NCBI RefSeq assembly: GCF_042665525.1 | Contig: NZ_JBHTCQ010000001.1 | Span: forward strand, 1,054,001-1,118,000 | Direction of reading: 5' to 3' | DNA from: Allobogoriella alba | Lineage (GTDB): Bacteria > Actinomycetota > Actinomycetes > Actinomycetales > Actinomycetaceae | Length of the DNA: 64,000 nucleotides | Shown here: piece after piece, positions 34,568 to 42,200 of the stretch | Layout of the letters: the number at the start of each line of letters is the position of its first letter | How positions within the stretch are numbered: the stretch's first letter is position 1 | The notes under the pieces: generated by a model | What the model saw: only the letters and a program-made list of their open reading frames with translations | Database searches by the model: none | Told to the model about the DNA's origin: nothing | Program-made: the position numbers and the translations under genes

Positions 34568-36340
34568 ATGACCGAGCCGGTGGACCCGACGCCCGACGGG
34601 CAGCGTGAGGTCGGCGGCTACCGGCTGCTGCGACGACTCGGCGCCGGCGGGATGGGCACCGTCCACGAGGCGGTCGACGCCGACGGCCGGCACGTCGCGC
34701 TGAAGCTCCTCCACCCGCACATCGCCACCGACCCTCAGGCGCGCCGGCGGCTCGCCCGGGAGGTGGCGCTGCTGCACCGCGTCAAGGACGCGGGAGTGGC
34801 CCGGGTGCTCGACGCGGAGGTGGAGGACGCGGAGGCGTTCGTCGTGACCGAGCTGGTCGACGGGCCCACGCTCGAGGACGACGTCACCGACGGCGGGGCG
34901 TTCACGCTCGACGAGCTCGCCGGGCTCGCGCACGGCCTCGCCGCGTCCCTGCGGGCCATCCACGCGCAGGGCATCGTGCACCGTGACCTCAAGCCCGGGA
35001 ACGTCATGCTCTCCGACGACGGCCCGGTCCTCATCGACTTCGGCATCGCCCAGGTGGCCGACGACGTCCGGCTGACGCAGACCGGCCTGGTCACCGGCAC
35101 GCCCGGCTACCTCGACCCCGAGGTGATCGCCGGTGGCGACCCCGGCACGGCGGGGGACTGGTGGGCGTGGGCGGCGGTGCTGCTCTTCTCGGCCACCGCC
35201 CGCCCGCCGTTCGGTCGCGGTGCCATCGAGGCCGTGCTGGCCCGGGTCGCGACCGGCCGGGCCGACACGACCGGCCTGCCCGCCACCGTGGGACGGGCGC
35301 TGCGCGGCGCGCTCGACCCGGATCCCGACCGCCGGCTGCCGCCGGAGCAGGTCCTCGAGGTGCTCGACGTCGCCGCGGACGATCCCGAGGCCGCGGGGGA
35401 CCCGGAGGGTACGGACACGCAGGACGGCGTCGACCGGGCCGCCGCCACGACGCCACTGGGGATGGGCGCGGCGCCGACGGCGCCGGTGATCCCGCCCACC
35501 ATGCCGGTCGCGCGGCCCGGAACGGCGGCCTCGTCCGGGGCGGAGCCGCCGACGGGGCGGACGCCCGAGGACCTCGACCCGGCGCCGCTGACCGACGTCC
35601 AGCCGGTGCACGGCGCCGGCCCCGCCACGAAGGTCTTGCCGGCGATGGGCGGGCACCCCGGACCGGTGCCCGACGAGACCGCCGGCCCGTCGCCGTCGCC
35701 CTACCCGCTCGGACCGCCCGAGACGATGCCGCCGCCGGGGGCGTACGCCACCCCCCGCTGGGCCGTGCCCGCCCGACGGCGCAGCGCCACCGTGCTCGCC
35801 GTCGGGGTGGGGGTGAGCGCCGCCGCGGCGTCGTTCCCCGGCATCTTCATCGTCGTGGCCGTCGCCCTGCTGGTGCTCACGGCGACCACCGGCTGGGCCG
35901 GCCGGTCCCGGCGCTCCTCCCGGCTGCGCCGGGGCCTGCGGCGGGGCGACGACGCACGGATGGTGGCCGGACTGCCGTGGCACCTGCTCCGAGGGGTCGG
36001 GGTGCTGCTGCCCGGTGTCGCCGTCGGGGCGGTGCTGGGCGGCGTGCTGTGGTGGTTCGGGGGGCAGGTCGCCCTCCCCGTCGCCGCGAACATCCAGGAG
36101 CCGGTCGCGCTCTGGGCCGCCGGGTTCCTGGCGCTCTTCGCCGCGTGGCTCACCCCGACCTCGAGCGCCGCCCGGGACGGCGCACGGGCATGGCTCGACG
36201 TGCTGACCCCCGGCCCCGGCTACCGTGCGCTGCTGGTCACGGTGTTCCTGGGGTATGCGGCGGTGGTGGCCGTCCAGGTGGCCCTCGGCGAGGCCCCGGC
36301 TGCCACCTGGGTCCCGCTGCCTATTACGCTGGTGCGGTGA
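34568..36340 (+). CDS. Hanks-type Ser/Thr protein kinase with C-terminal membrane domain
   Basis: A 590-aa kinase. The catalytic domain (residues ~15-270) has the P-loop GAGGMGTV, the lysine in VALKLL, the catalytic loop VHRDLKPGNVML and the metal site IDFGIAQ, so it looks active. A Pro/Thr-rich linker (~280-410) follows. The C-terminal part has about five hydrophobic helices, with no PASTA repeats, unlike PknB-type cell-wall kinases. Activation-loop threonines sit in LTQTGLVTGTPGYLDPE. The ATG follows a -10-like TACGTT by 6 nt. The stop overlaps the next GTG by 4 bp, coupling it to a thioredoxin-fold protein. Confidence 0.9.
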   Translation: MTEPVDPTPDGQREVGGYRLLRRLGAGGMGTVHEAVDADGRHVALKLLHPHIATDPQARRRLAREVALLHRVKDAGVARVLDAEVEDAEAFVVTELVDGPTLEDDVTDGGAFTLDELAGLAHGLAASLRAIHAQGIVHRDLKPGNVMLSDDGPVLIDFGIAQVADDVRLTQTGLVTGTPGYLDPEVIAGGDPGTAGDWWAWAAVLLFSATARPPFGRGAIEAVLARVATGRADTTGLPATVGRALRGALDPDPDRRLPPEQVLEVLDVAADDPEAAGDPEGTDTQDGVDRAAATTPLGMGAAPTAPVIPPTMPVARPGTAASSGAEPPTGRTPEDLDPAPLTDVQPVHGAGPATKVLPAMGGHPGPVPDETAGPSPSPYPLGPPETMPPPGAYATPRWAVPARRRSATVLAVGVGVSAAAASFPGIFIVVAVALLVLTATTGWAGRSRRSSRLRRGLRRGDDARMVAGLPWHLLRGVGVLLPGVAVGAVLGGVLWWFGGQVALPVAANIQEPVALWAAGFLALFAAWLTPTSSAARDGARAWLDVLTPGPGYRALLVTVFLGYAAVVAVQVALGEAPAATWVPLPITLVR

Positions 36341-37128
36341 CGAAAGCGGACTCCTCCAGCTCCAGCAAGGCGCAGCGCCGCGAGGCGGCGCGTCTGCAGG
36401 CCAAGAAGCTTCGCGAGGCGCAGGCTCGGCGCGAGCGACGCAACCGCAGTCTCCTCATCGGCGGAGTGGTCGTGCTCGTGCTCGCCGTGGCTGCCGCGCT
36501 GTTCTTCATCATCCGCGAGGGCACACGCTCGGTCATCACCGATGTGGAGGCCATCCCGCAGCAGACATCCGTCGACGACGGCGGGATCTCGCTCGGTCAG
36601 GATCTCGTGGCTGGCTCGGAGAACGCAGGCGCCCCGGTCCTGGACGTCTACCTCGACTTCCAGTGCCCCCACTGCGCGGACTTCGAGGAGGTCAACGCCG
36701 GTGACATCGACGAGCTCGTCGGCGCCGGAGACGTGACGGTCCGGTACCACCCGGTCTCGATCCTCTCTGAGGGTGACCGGCAGAGCTGGTCCTACCGCGC
36801 GGCAGAGGCCGCGGCCGTCGTCGCGGACGGGGCGCCGGAGGCGTACAACGACTTCCAGACGGGCCTCTTCGGTCTCGTGGGTCAGGCGCAGGCCGAGCCG
36901 GGCGACGAGGAGATCATCCAGCTAGCCCGGGAGGTCGGTGTCCCGCAGGACGTCGCCGACCAGATCTCCGGCACCCGGTTCAACCCGTGGGTCGACGCCA
37001 CGACCCGGCAGATGAGCCGTGACGGGTTCGGCGGGACACCGACCGTGCTCATCGACGGCGAGGAGTTCGAGGAGTGGGGGACCCCCGGTGCGCTCGCGGA
37101 GGCGATCCGGGGCCAGTCCGGCGAGTGA
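36337..37128 (+). CDS. Membrane-anchored DsbA-like thioredoxin-fold protein
   Basis: A 263-aa protein with a basic, serine-rich N-terminus, a single anchor helix (LLIGGVVVLVLAVAAALFFI) and an extracytoplasmic thioredoxin-4/DsbA domain. The redox motif is C110-P-H-C113 in DFQCPHCADF and the cis-proline strand is GGTPTVLIDG. It should catalyse disulfide formation or isomerisation in exported proteins. Candidate clients in this window include the polytopic protein with a cysteine pair and the secreted lysozyme with I36-type cysteines. The start shares GTGA with the kinase stop, an unusual pairing. Confidence 0.88.
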   Translation: MTKADSSSSSKAQRREAARLQAKKLREAQARRERRNRSLLIGGVVVLVLAVAAALFFIIREGTRSVITDVEAIPQQTSVDDGGISLGQDLVAGSENAGAPVLDVYLDFQCPHCADFEEVNAGDIDELVGAGDVTVRYHPVSILSEGDRQSWSYRAAEAAAVVADGAPEAYNDFQTGLFGLVGQAQAEPGDEEIIQLAREVGVPQDVADQISGTRFNPWVDATTRQMSRDGFGGTPTVLIDGEEFEEWGTPGALAEAIRGQSGE

Positions 37129-37193
37129 ACCGGTGTGTCGGCCCGCAGACCGGCGGGCTGGCAGACTGAGGACCCGACGGCGCACGCCGTCAA

Positions 37194-37266
37194 GCCGCCT
37201 TAGCTCAGTTGGTAGAGCATCCGCCTTGTAAGCGGACGGCCGTCGGTTCGAGTCCGACAGGCGGCT
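37194..37266 (+). tRNA. tRNA-Thr (anticodon TGT)
   Basis: A 73-nt cloverleaf. The acceptor stem is GCCGCCT (37194-37200) with AGGCGGC (37259-37265) and T as discriminator base. The D-arm is AGCTCAGTTGGTAGAGC. The anticodon stem TCCGC/GCGGA encloses CTTGTAA, giving anticodon TGT. The T-arm contains GGTTCGAGTCC. CCA is not encoded. It reads on the same strand as the upstream DsbA-like gene, 65 bp after its stop. Confidence 0.95.
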
Positions 37267-37270
37267 CCGC

Positions 37271-37318
37271 CTGACGCCCAGGTGGTCCCTACGTGCCCAC
37301 CTGGGCGGCCGGCGTCAG
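37271..37318. terminator. Bidirectional terminator between tRNA-Thr and the lysozyme gene
   Basis: GCCCAGGTGG (37276-37285) pairs with CCACCTGGGC (37297-37306), 10 bp around an 11-nt loop. An outer repeat CTGACGCC (37271-37278) matches GGCGTCAG (37311-37318), reaching the lysozyme stop codon. It sits between two converging genes. No U-tract is evident on either strand. Confidence 0.65.
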
Positions 37319-38406
37319 CCGATCCGGTGGGCGGCGTTCTCGTTCTTCAGCGTGGCGTTCAGGTTGGCGCGCACGCCCGGCGCGAACGACTGGCGGGGAC
37401 CGGCGTAGCCGCTGTTGTAGAAGACGGTCACCGTCTCACCGGTGCGGTTCCACACCGACGCCGTGTCGTTCTTGACGCACCGGTACTGGCCGTTCCCCGG
37501 GCCTCGGAACTCGTAGCACGTCGGCTGCTCGTCGCCGTAGTCCTCGATCGAGGTGTTGAAGTCGGACACCGACCCCTCGTTGTCACTGTTGTAGTACAGG
37601 CAGAACTCGCCTCGTTCGCACACGCCGTTGCGTGCCTCCGGGTCCGGATCCGGTGCTGATCCGCCCCCGGCGAGCTCGCGCAGCTCCGCCTCCGTGCCGG
37701 CGAAGTAGTTGCGGTCGGTGTCGGCCGGGATGCCGTCGACCTGGGCGGTGGAGGTGTACTGCCACATCACCCAGTCGTTCCACCCGCCGGGGATGTCGGG
37801 GGCGGAGACGTCGTAGTGCGCGATCCACAGCGGGTACTCCGCGAAATCGTTGGTAGCCATGTTCGACTCCCAGAAGCTGGGGTACGTGTAGATGATCGGC
37901 GTGCGCCCGAAGAGGCGCTCGGTCTCGGTCAGGAACGTCGAGACCCAGGTCTGCAGCTGCGCCGGGCTCAGGCCCTTGGCGTCCTCGATGTCGAGGATCG
38001 GGGGCAGGGTGCCCTCGCCGTTCCTGCCCTCGGTGACCTCGAAGTAGTGCTGGGCCTCGCCGAGCGCGTCCTGCCTGACCGGCGTGCCGACGTCGGCGAA
38101 GTGGTAGGAACCGACGACCATGCCGTTGGCCTCCGCGGCGTCGAAGTCGTCGGCGAAGTACTCGTTGTCGTAGTTGCCGGTCATCCCCTCGGTCGCCTTG
38201 ACGATGGCGAAGTCCTCGGCCGCCGCCACGGCGCCCCAGTCGATCGCGGCGCCCGACGGATGCTGGAAGGACGAGACGTCGACCCCCGTGACGTCGGAGG
38301 CCTCGGCATCGACGGCCTGCGACGAGGTGGAATTCATGCCCATGATGGTTGTGGCCAGGAGGACCGCTCCTGCGACGGAGCCGGTCAGCTGCCGCGAACG
38401 ACGCAC
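37315..38406 (-). CDS. Secreted GH25 lysozyme with a peptidase-inhibitor-I36-like C-terminal domain
   Basis: A 363-aa exported muramidase. A signal peptide (LTGSVAGAVLLATTIMGM) is followed by the GH25 domain: GVDVSSFQHPSGAAIDW with D43, FAIVKATEGMTG, VVGSYHFADVG, the catalytic ILDIEDAKG and WMWQYTS-like VMWQYTSTAQVDGI. After a linker at about 270, residues ~280-363 resemble the I36 inhibitor/crystallin-like fold, with four cysteines (CERGEFC, CYEFRGPGNGQYRC). That domain probably binds cell wall or blocks proteases. The GTG at 38406 is chosen because AGGAG is 7 nt upstream and the signal peptide begins there. It could remodel the host's own wall or act on competitors. Confidence 0.88.
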   Translation of the reverse strand: MRRSRQLTGSVAGAVLLATTIMGMNSTSSQAVDAEASDVTGVDVSSFQHPSGAAIDWGAVAAAEDFAIVKATEGMTGNYDNEYFADDFDAAEANGMVVGSYHFADVGTPVRQDALGEAQHYFEVTEGRNGEGTLPPILDIEDAKGLSPAQLQTWVSTFLTETERLFGRTPIIYTYPSFWESNMATNDFAEYPLWIAHYDVSAPDIPGGWNDWVMWQYTSTAQVDGIPADTDRNYFAGTEAELRELAGGGSAPDPDPEARNGVCERGEFCLYYNSDNEGSVSDFNTSIEDYGDEQPTCYEFRGPGNGQYRCVKNDTASVWNRTGETVTVFYNSGYAGPRQSFAPGVRANLNATLKNENAAHRIG

Positions 38407-38628
38407 GATGAATCTCCTTCGATACAGGGATGGAGACGACGCGACCGGCTGGTGTCTGCCCGGCCGTGGACGCCATTGCCCCCACCATCGAGGGCCCCCA
38501 CGGGTGTCCGACACCCGTCTGACACAGCTCGTGACACCTGACAGCCGGCGCGTGACAGATGCGGGCCGGTAGAGGGCGCCGCCGGGACGACCCTGAGACG
38601 CCCCACGAACCAGCGACGACGTCGCGCG

Positions 38629-39930
38629 TCAGCCCACCCAGCGGCGCACGAAGTCGTTGCGGAACTTGCCGTCCGGGTCCAGCCGAGCTGCCAGCTCGAG
38701 GAAGTCCTCCCGGCGCGGGTAGAGGGCGCGGACGCGCGCCGGGTCGGCCGCGGTGACCTTGCCCCAGTGGGGGCGGCCGTCGTATGGGGCGAACGCGGCG
38801 TCCACGGCGGGCAGCACGGCCGCCACCCGCGCGGTGTCACGCACCAGTGTGAAGTGGAAGGCGACGCAGTCCTGCCGGTGCATCGGGCTCAACCATGCGG
38901 TGTCGGCGGCCACGGAGCGGACCTCGGCCACCTGCACCAGGCCGGCCAGCGGCTCGGCCAGCCCGCGCAGTGCCCGGAGTGCCTCGGCGGCGTGCTGCCG
39001 GGGCACGAGGTACTCGCACTGGATCTCCTCGCCGGCGCTGGGCATGTGGTCCGCGCGGAAGTGGGGGAGCCGGTCCCAGGAGGGGCCGGCCTCGCCCAGC
39101 TGCGCCGTCGCGTTGGCCGGGTCGACGCCGGGGATCGGGTGGAACGGCTCGTCCATCGCCGGCGTCCCGGCCACCTCGGACGGCCACGGCGCGTCCAGCT
39201 CCGTGCCGGCACGCTTGACCCACACCGACTCGAAGACGTCCTCGCGGAGCGTGGTGAAGCAGCTGACCGAGTAGCCCAGGCGGCTGATCTCCTCGAACCC
39301 CTCGACGACGGCGTCGAACGGCACCGGGCCGTACACGGTCTGCGCGACCTCGAACGCGGAGACCGTCTCCAGCGCCATGGACGTCACGAGGCCGAGCGCG
39401 CCGAGCGAGACTCGCGCGCCGTCGAGCTCCTCGTCCTCGAGCAGGCGCGTCCCGCCGTCGGCGTCGATGAGCTCGACGGCGGAGAGCTGGGCAGCGAGGA
39501 TCGGGTTGCCGACGCCGCTGCCGTGGGTCGCCGTCGCGAGGCTGCCGGCCACCGAGATGTGGGGCAGGGAGGCGAAGTTGGGCAGCGAGCGGCCGCGGTC
39601 GTGCAGGTACAGCGCCAGGTCCGCGTAGCGCGTCGACGAGCTGACGCGCACCCGGCCGGTGGCTTCGTCGAGCTCCGGCTCGACGGCGGGGGGCGGGACG
39701 TCCTCCCCGGAGGTGGCCGTGAGGCGGGGGTGCCGGTAGGCGAGGTGACGGAGGCTGATCAGCGTCTCTGCGGAGTCGGTGACGTCGTTGAAGCTGTGCC
39801 GGCTTCCCGTCGCGCGCACGTGACGGGAGCGGGCGACGGCCTCGGCGGCGTCGGCGAGGCTCGTGGGTTCGACGAGGGCTCCGGCGATCGTCCGGCTGCC
39901 GGACCAGTTGCTGAGGGCGACGGTGCTCAC
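38629..39930 (-). CDS. FAD-linked alditol oxidase-like protein (VAO family)
   Basis: A 433-aa flavoprotein close to Streptomyces alditol oxidase (AldO), which oxidises the terminal hydroxyl of sugar alcohols with oxygen. The FAD-binding segment ATGSRHSFNDV carries H45, matching the histidine that covalently holds FAD in AldO. LPHISVAGSLATATHGSG is the PP-loop region. The C-terminal ALO domain has HWGKV and LDPDGKFRN. The start is a GTG without a clear Shine-Dalgarno sequence. It is monocistronic, so the substrate must be inferred: probably xylitol, sorbitol or a related polyol. Confidence 0.85.
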   Translation of the reverse strand: MSTVALSNWSGSRTIAGALVEPTSLADAAEAVARSRHVRATGSRHSFNDVTDSAETLISLRHLAYRHPRLTATSGEDVPPPAVEPELDEATGRVRVSSSTRYADLALYLHDRGRSLPNFASLPHISVAGSLATATHGSGVGNPILAAQLSAVELIDADGGTRLLEDEELDGARVSLGALGLVTSMALETVSAFEVAQTVYGPVPFDAVVEGFEEISRLGYSVSCFTTLREDVFESVWVKRAGTELDAPWPSEVAGTPAMDEPFHPIPGVDPANATAQLGEAGPSWDRLPHFRADHMPSAGEEIQCEYLVPRQHAAEALRALRGLAEPLAGLVQVAEVRSVAADTAWLSPMHRQDCVAFHFTLVRDTARVAAVLPAVDAAFAPYDGRPHWGKVTAADPARVRALYPRREDFLELAARLDPDGKFRNDFVRRWVG

Positions 39931-40009
39931 GCCCTGAGGGTGCCACAGGCGGCGGTGCGCCCCCGCGTGGGTCCGTCACACGGAGACGTCAGATCCTCGC
40001 CGTGGCGCG

Positions 40010-40264
40010 TCAGGCGGCCGAGCCGCCCGTGCCGCCGCCGGTGGTCCGGCCGTAGACGAAGTCCTCCTCCTCGTCCGGCCCGGCACCGACGAGCTCGTCG
40101 TCGGAGGCAAAACGCTCGGCGTCCGTGCGTGGCGCGCCTGCGGCGCGTCCGCCGCTGAGGACGTCCCGCGAGCGGTCGTCCTCCTCGTCCGGGCGCACGA
40201 GCCCGCGGTGGACCAGTGCCTCGGTGACGAGGTCGGGCCGCCTGCCGGGGTCGTGACGGGTCAT
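40010..40264 (-). CDS. Small acidic hypothetical protein
   Basis: An 84-aa protein rich in Asp, Glu and Gly, with no cysteines and no hydrophobic segment; it is probably largely disordered and cytosolic. Segments DEEDDRSRDVLSGG and GPDEEEDFVYGRTTGG have the look of a conserved short actinobacterial protein, but I recognise no family. GGAG lies ~10 nt upstream of the ATG. An overlapping frame-shifted ORF covers the same span and is less plausible. Confidence 0.5.
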   Translation of the reverse strand: MTRHDPGRRPDLVTEALVHRGLVRPDEEDDRSRDVLSGGRAAGAPRTDAERFASDDELVGAGPDEEEDFVYGRTTGGGTGGSAA

Positions 40265-40393
40265 CGCTCACCAGCTCCTCTGTCCTTGGTGGGACGGGCC
40301 CGACCGGGACGGGGTGGGTCCCGACCGGTCCTCAGGGTGATGATGCCCACATCCGGGGCGCGCGCGCGAGCGCGACCCGCATATGTCTCGCGG

Positions 40394-40411
40394 GTTTCAC
40401 GCGCGCGAAAC
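40394..40411. promoter_or_regulatory. 18-bp near-perfect palindrome
   Basis: GTTTCACGCGCGCGAAAC is self-complementary except for one central pair. It lies in the 197-bp gap between the ung stop and the small acidic gene, both on the minus strand. It may be an operator for the acidic-protein gene or part of a terminator after ung; there is no U-tract. Confidence 0.35.
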
Positions 40412-40461
40412 GTGGCGTTGACCTCGGCAGGACCTTCGCGTGACGGCTCGGGGACACCGCC

Positions 40462-41139
40462 TCAGGTCAGGGACCAGTCCACCGGCTCGGCGCCGGCCTC
40501 GGCGAGCAGGGCGTTGGCCCGGGAGAACGGACGCGACCCGAAGAACCCGCGGGAGGCCGACAGCGGGCTCGGGTGCGCGGAGGCGATGATCGGCGTCGGG
40601 CCGAGCATCGGGCGCAACGTGCCCGCGTCGCGGCCCCAGAGGATCGCGACGAAGGGCGCCTCCCGCGCGACGAGGGTGCGGATGGCGTGCTCGGTGATCG
40701 CCTCCCAGCCTTTGCCACGGTGCGAGGCGGGGGCGCCTGGTCGCACCGTCAGGACCCGGTTGAGCAGCATGACGCCGCTGCGCGCCCACGGGGTGAGGTC
40801 GCCGCTCTGGGGCACGGGCAGGCCGAGGTCGTCCCACAGCTCGGCGTAGATGTTCTGCAGCGACCGCGGGACCGGACGTACGTGCGGCTGGACGGAGAAG
40901 GACAGCCCCATCGGGTGGCCGGGCGTGGGGTAGGGGTCCTGGCCGACGATGAGGACCCGGACGTTCTGCAGCGGATAGGTGAAGGCGCGCAGCACGTCCG
41001 TCCCCGCGGGGAGGTAGCCGTGGCCGGCACGGTTCTCCTCCCGCAGGAAGTCGCCCATGGTGTGGATCTGGTCCTCCACGGGTGCCAGGGCACGTGCCCA
41101 GCCGGCGTCGATCAGGTTCTCCAGGCCGGTCGCAGTCAC
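40462..41139 (-). CDS. ung: Uracil-DNA glycosylase, family 1
   Basis: A 225-aa enzyme, the normal length, which removes uracil from DNA. The water-activating motif is VGQDPYPTPGHPMGLSFS with D68, uracil recognition uses MLLNRVLTVRPG, and the DNA-intercalation loop is HPSPLSASRGF with H189. The GTG at 41139 is chosen because the fold begins there and TAGTCT (minus strand, 41147-41152) lies 7 nt upstream; the frame extends further upstream without homology. It diverges from the DUF3263 gene across a 26-bp palindrome. Confidence 0.94.
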   Translation of the reverse strand: MTATGLENLIDAGWARALAPVEDQIHTMGDFLREENRAGHGYLPAGTDVLRAFTYPLQNVRVLIVGQDPYPTPGHPMGLSFSVQPHVRPVPRSLQNIYAELWDDLGLPVPQSGDLTPWARSGVMLLNRVLTVRPGAPASHRGKGWEAITEHAIRTLVAREAPFVAILWGRDAGTLRPMLGPTPIIASAHPSPLSASRGFFGSRPFSRANALLAEAGAEPVDWSLT

Positions 41140-41162
41140 GTCCGGGAGACTATCCGTCGGCC

Positions 41163-41188
41163 GGGGAATGACACGACTGTCATTCCCC
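41163..41188. promoter_or_regulatory. 26-bp perfect inverted repeat in the ung / DUF3263 divergent promoter
   Basis: GGGGAATGACA (41163-41173) and TGTCATTCCCC (41178-41188) are exact complements around CGAC. The left arm covers the -35 box ATGACA (41168-41173) of the DUF3263 promoter. The size and position fit a repressor operator. Confidence 0.6.
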
Positions 41189-41196
41189 CCTAGCAT
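41168..41196 (+). promoter_or_regulatory. Promoter of the DUF3263 gene
   Basis: The -35 ATGACA (41168-41173) and -10 TAGCAT (41191-41196) are separated by 17 nt, the ideal sigma-70-type spacing. Transcription would begin about 20 nt before the ATG at 41224, leaving room for the GAGAGGAGG ribosome site. Confidence 0.6.
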
Positions 41197-41223
41197 GGGC
41201 CGAGCGAGCGAGAGGAGGCAGAG

Positions 41224-41514
41224 ATGGCACATGCCGAAGCCGAGGCGAGGAGTACCCACGCGACCGGCCTGAGCGAGTCCGAGGCCGCCATCCTCGCCTT
41301 CGAGCGGCAGTGGTGGAAGTACGCGGGCGCCAAGGAGACGGCGATCCGCGAGCTCTTCGACATGACGGCCACCCGGTACTACCAGGTGCTCAACCAGCTC
41401 ATCGACTCCGAGGCGGCGCTCGCCGCCGACCCCATGCTCGTCAAGCGGCTGCGCCGCATGCGGGCGAATCGGCAGCGTGAGCGCTCGGCGCGTCGGCTCG
41501 GCGCCGACCTGTGA
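41224..41514 (+). CDS. DUF3263 domain protein
   Basis: A 96-aa basic protein. The core GLSESEAAILAFERQWWKYAGAKETAIRE (about residues 15-43) is the DUF3263 signature, followed by RYYQVLNQLIDSEAAL, a helix-turn-helix-like pattern, and an Arg-rich tail MRANRQRERSARR. The family is found in actinobacteria next to ung and LytR_C genes; the fold resembles a sigma-70 region-4/HTH, suggesting DNA binding, but no function is established. GAGAGGAGG precedes the ATG. The promoter overlaps a 26-bp palindrome, so it may autoregulate. Confidence 0.88.
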   Translation: MAHAEAEARSTHATGLSESEAAILAFERQWWKYAGAKETAIRELFDMTATRYYQVLNQLIDSEAALAADPMLVKRLRRMRANRQRERSARRLGADL

Positions 41515-41572
41515 CGCCGCCGCGCCCGCGACGACGAAGCCAGCGAGGCCACTGAACGGTTAACCTCGCCTC

Positions 41573-42172
41573 GTGACCACCCCAGACGAGGAATACCCCG
41601 ACGACGAGTTCGACGCCGCGGGTCGGGACCGTAGCCCCCAGGGTGTCCACCGGGGTCCGCGGCCGCTGTGGCGCGCGTTGCTCCCCGTCCTCGGCGTGGT
41701 CGTCGCCGCCCTGCTGCTGGCGTGGGGGGCGATCGCGCTGCTCGGTGGCGGCGGAGGTCCCGAGCCGACGGCCGGCCCGACGTCGCCGCCCGCATCCGAG
41801 GAGACCACCGAGGAACCGACGGACTCCGAGACGACCGAGCCCACCGACGAGCCGACCACTGACGAGCCGACGACGGAGGAGCCGACGGAGGAGATCGACT
41901 ACGACACCACGATCACCGTGCTCAACGGTGCAGGTGTCGCAGGGCTCGCCGCGCAGACCAGCGACCAGCTCTCCGGTGAGGGCTTCACGGACCTCGTCCC
42001 CGAGGACTACGCCTTCGAGGAGCCGACGAGCACGACGCTCTACTACAACAACGCGGAGCTCCAGCCCACGGCGGAGGCGGTGGCCGAGATCCTCGGCATC
42101 GAGAACGTGGTCGAGAGCTCGGACGCCACCGTCTCGATCGCGGTCGTCCTGCGCCCCGACTTCACCGGCTGA
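41573..42172 (+). CDS. LytR C-terminal domain protein, membrane anchored
   Basis: A 199-aa single-pass protein: an acidic N-terminus, the anchor helix LLPVLGVVVAALLLAWGAIALL, a long Thr/Glu/Pro-rich stalk (residues ~65-105), and a LytR_C domain beginning TTITVLNGAGVAGLAAQTSD. LytR_C domains occur in wall-glycopolymer ligases or as stand-alone proteins in actinobacteria; a wall-associated role is likely. The GTG has no Shine-Dalgarno sequence, and TAACCT (41561-41566) is 6 nt upstream, suggesting leaderless translation. Confidence 0.85.
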   Translation: MTTPDEEYPDDEFDAAGRDRSPQGVHRGPRPLWRALLPVLGVVVAALLLAWGAIALLGGGGGPEPTAGPTSPPASEETTEEPTDSETTEPTDEPTTDEPTTEEPTEEIDYDTTITVLNGAGVAGLAAQTSDQLSGEGFTDLVPEDYAFEEPTSTTLYYNNAELQPTAEAVAEILGIENVVESSDATVSIAVVLRPDFTG

Positions 42173-42200
42173 TGACCAGCGCAAGGCCGGGGCCGGTGCC

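Noticed and set aside
37194..38406. Prophage or integrative element at the tRNA-Thr gene (lysozyme next to a tRNA)
   Set aside because: No integrase, no repeated tRNA 3' end and no phage structural genes; the lysozyme has a signal peptide typical of chromosomal secreted enzymes.
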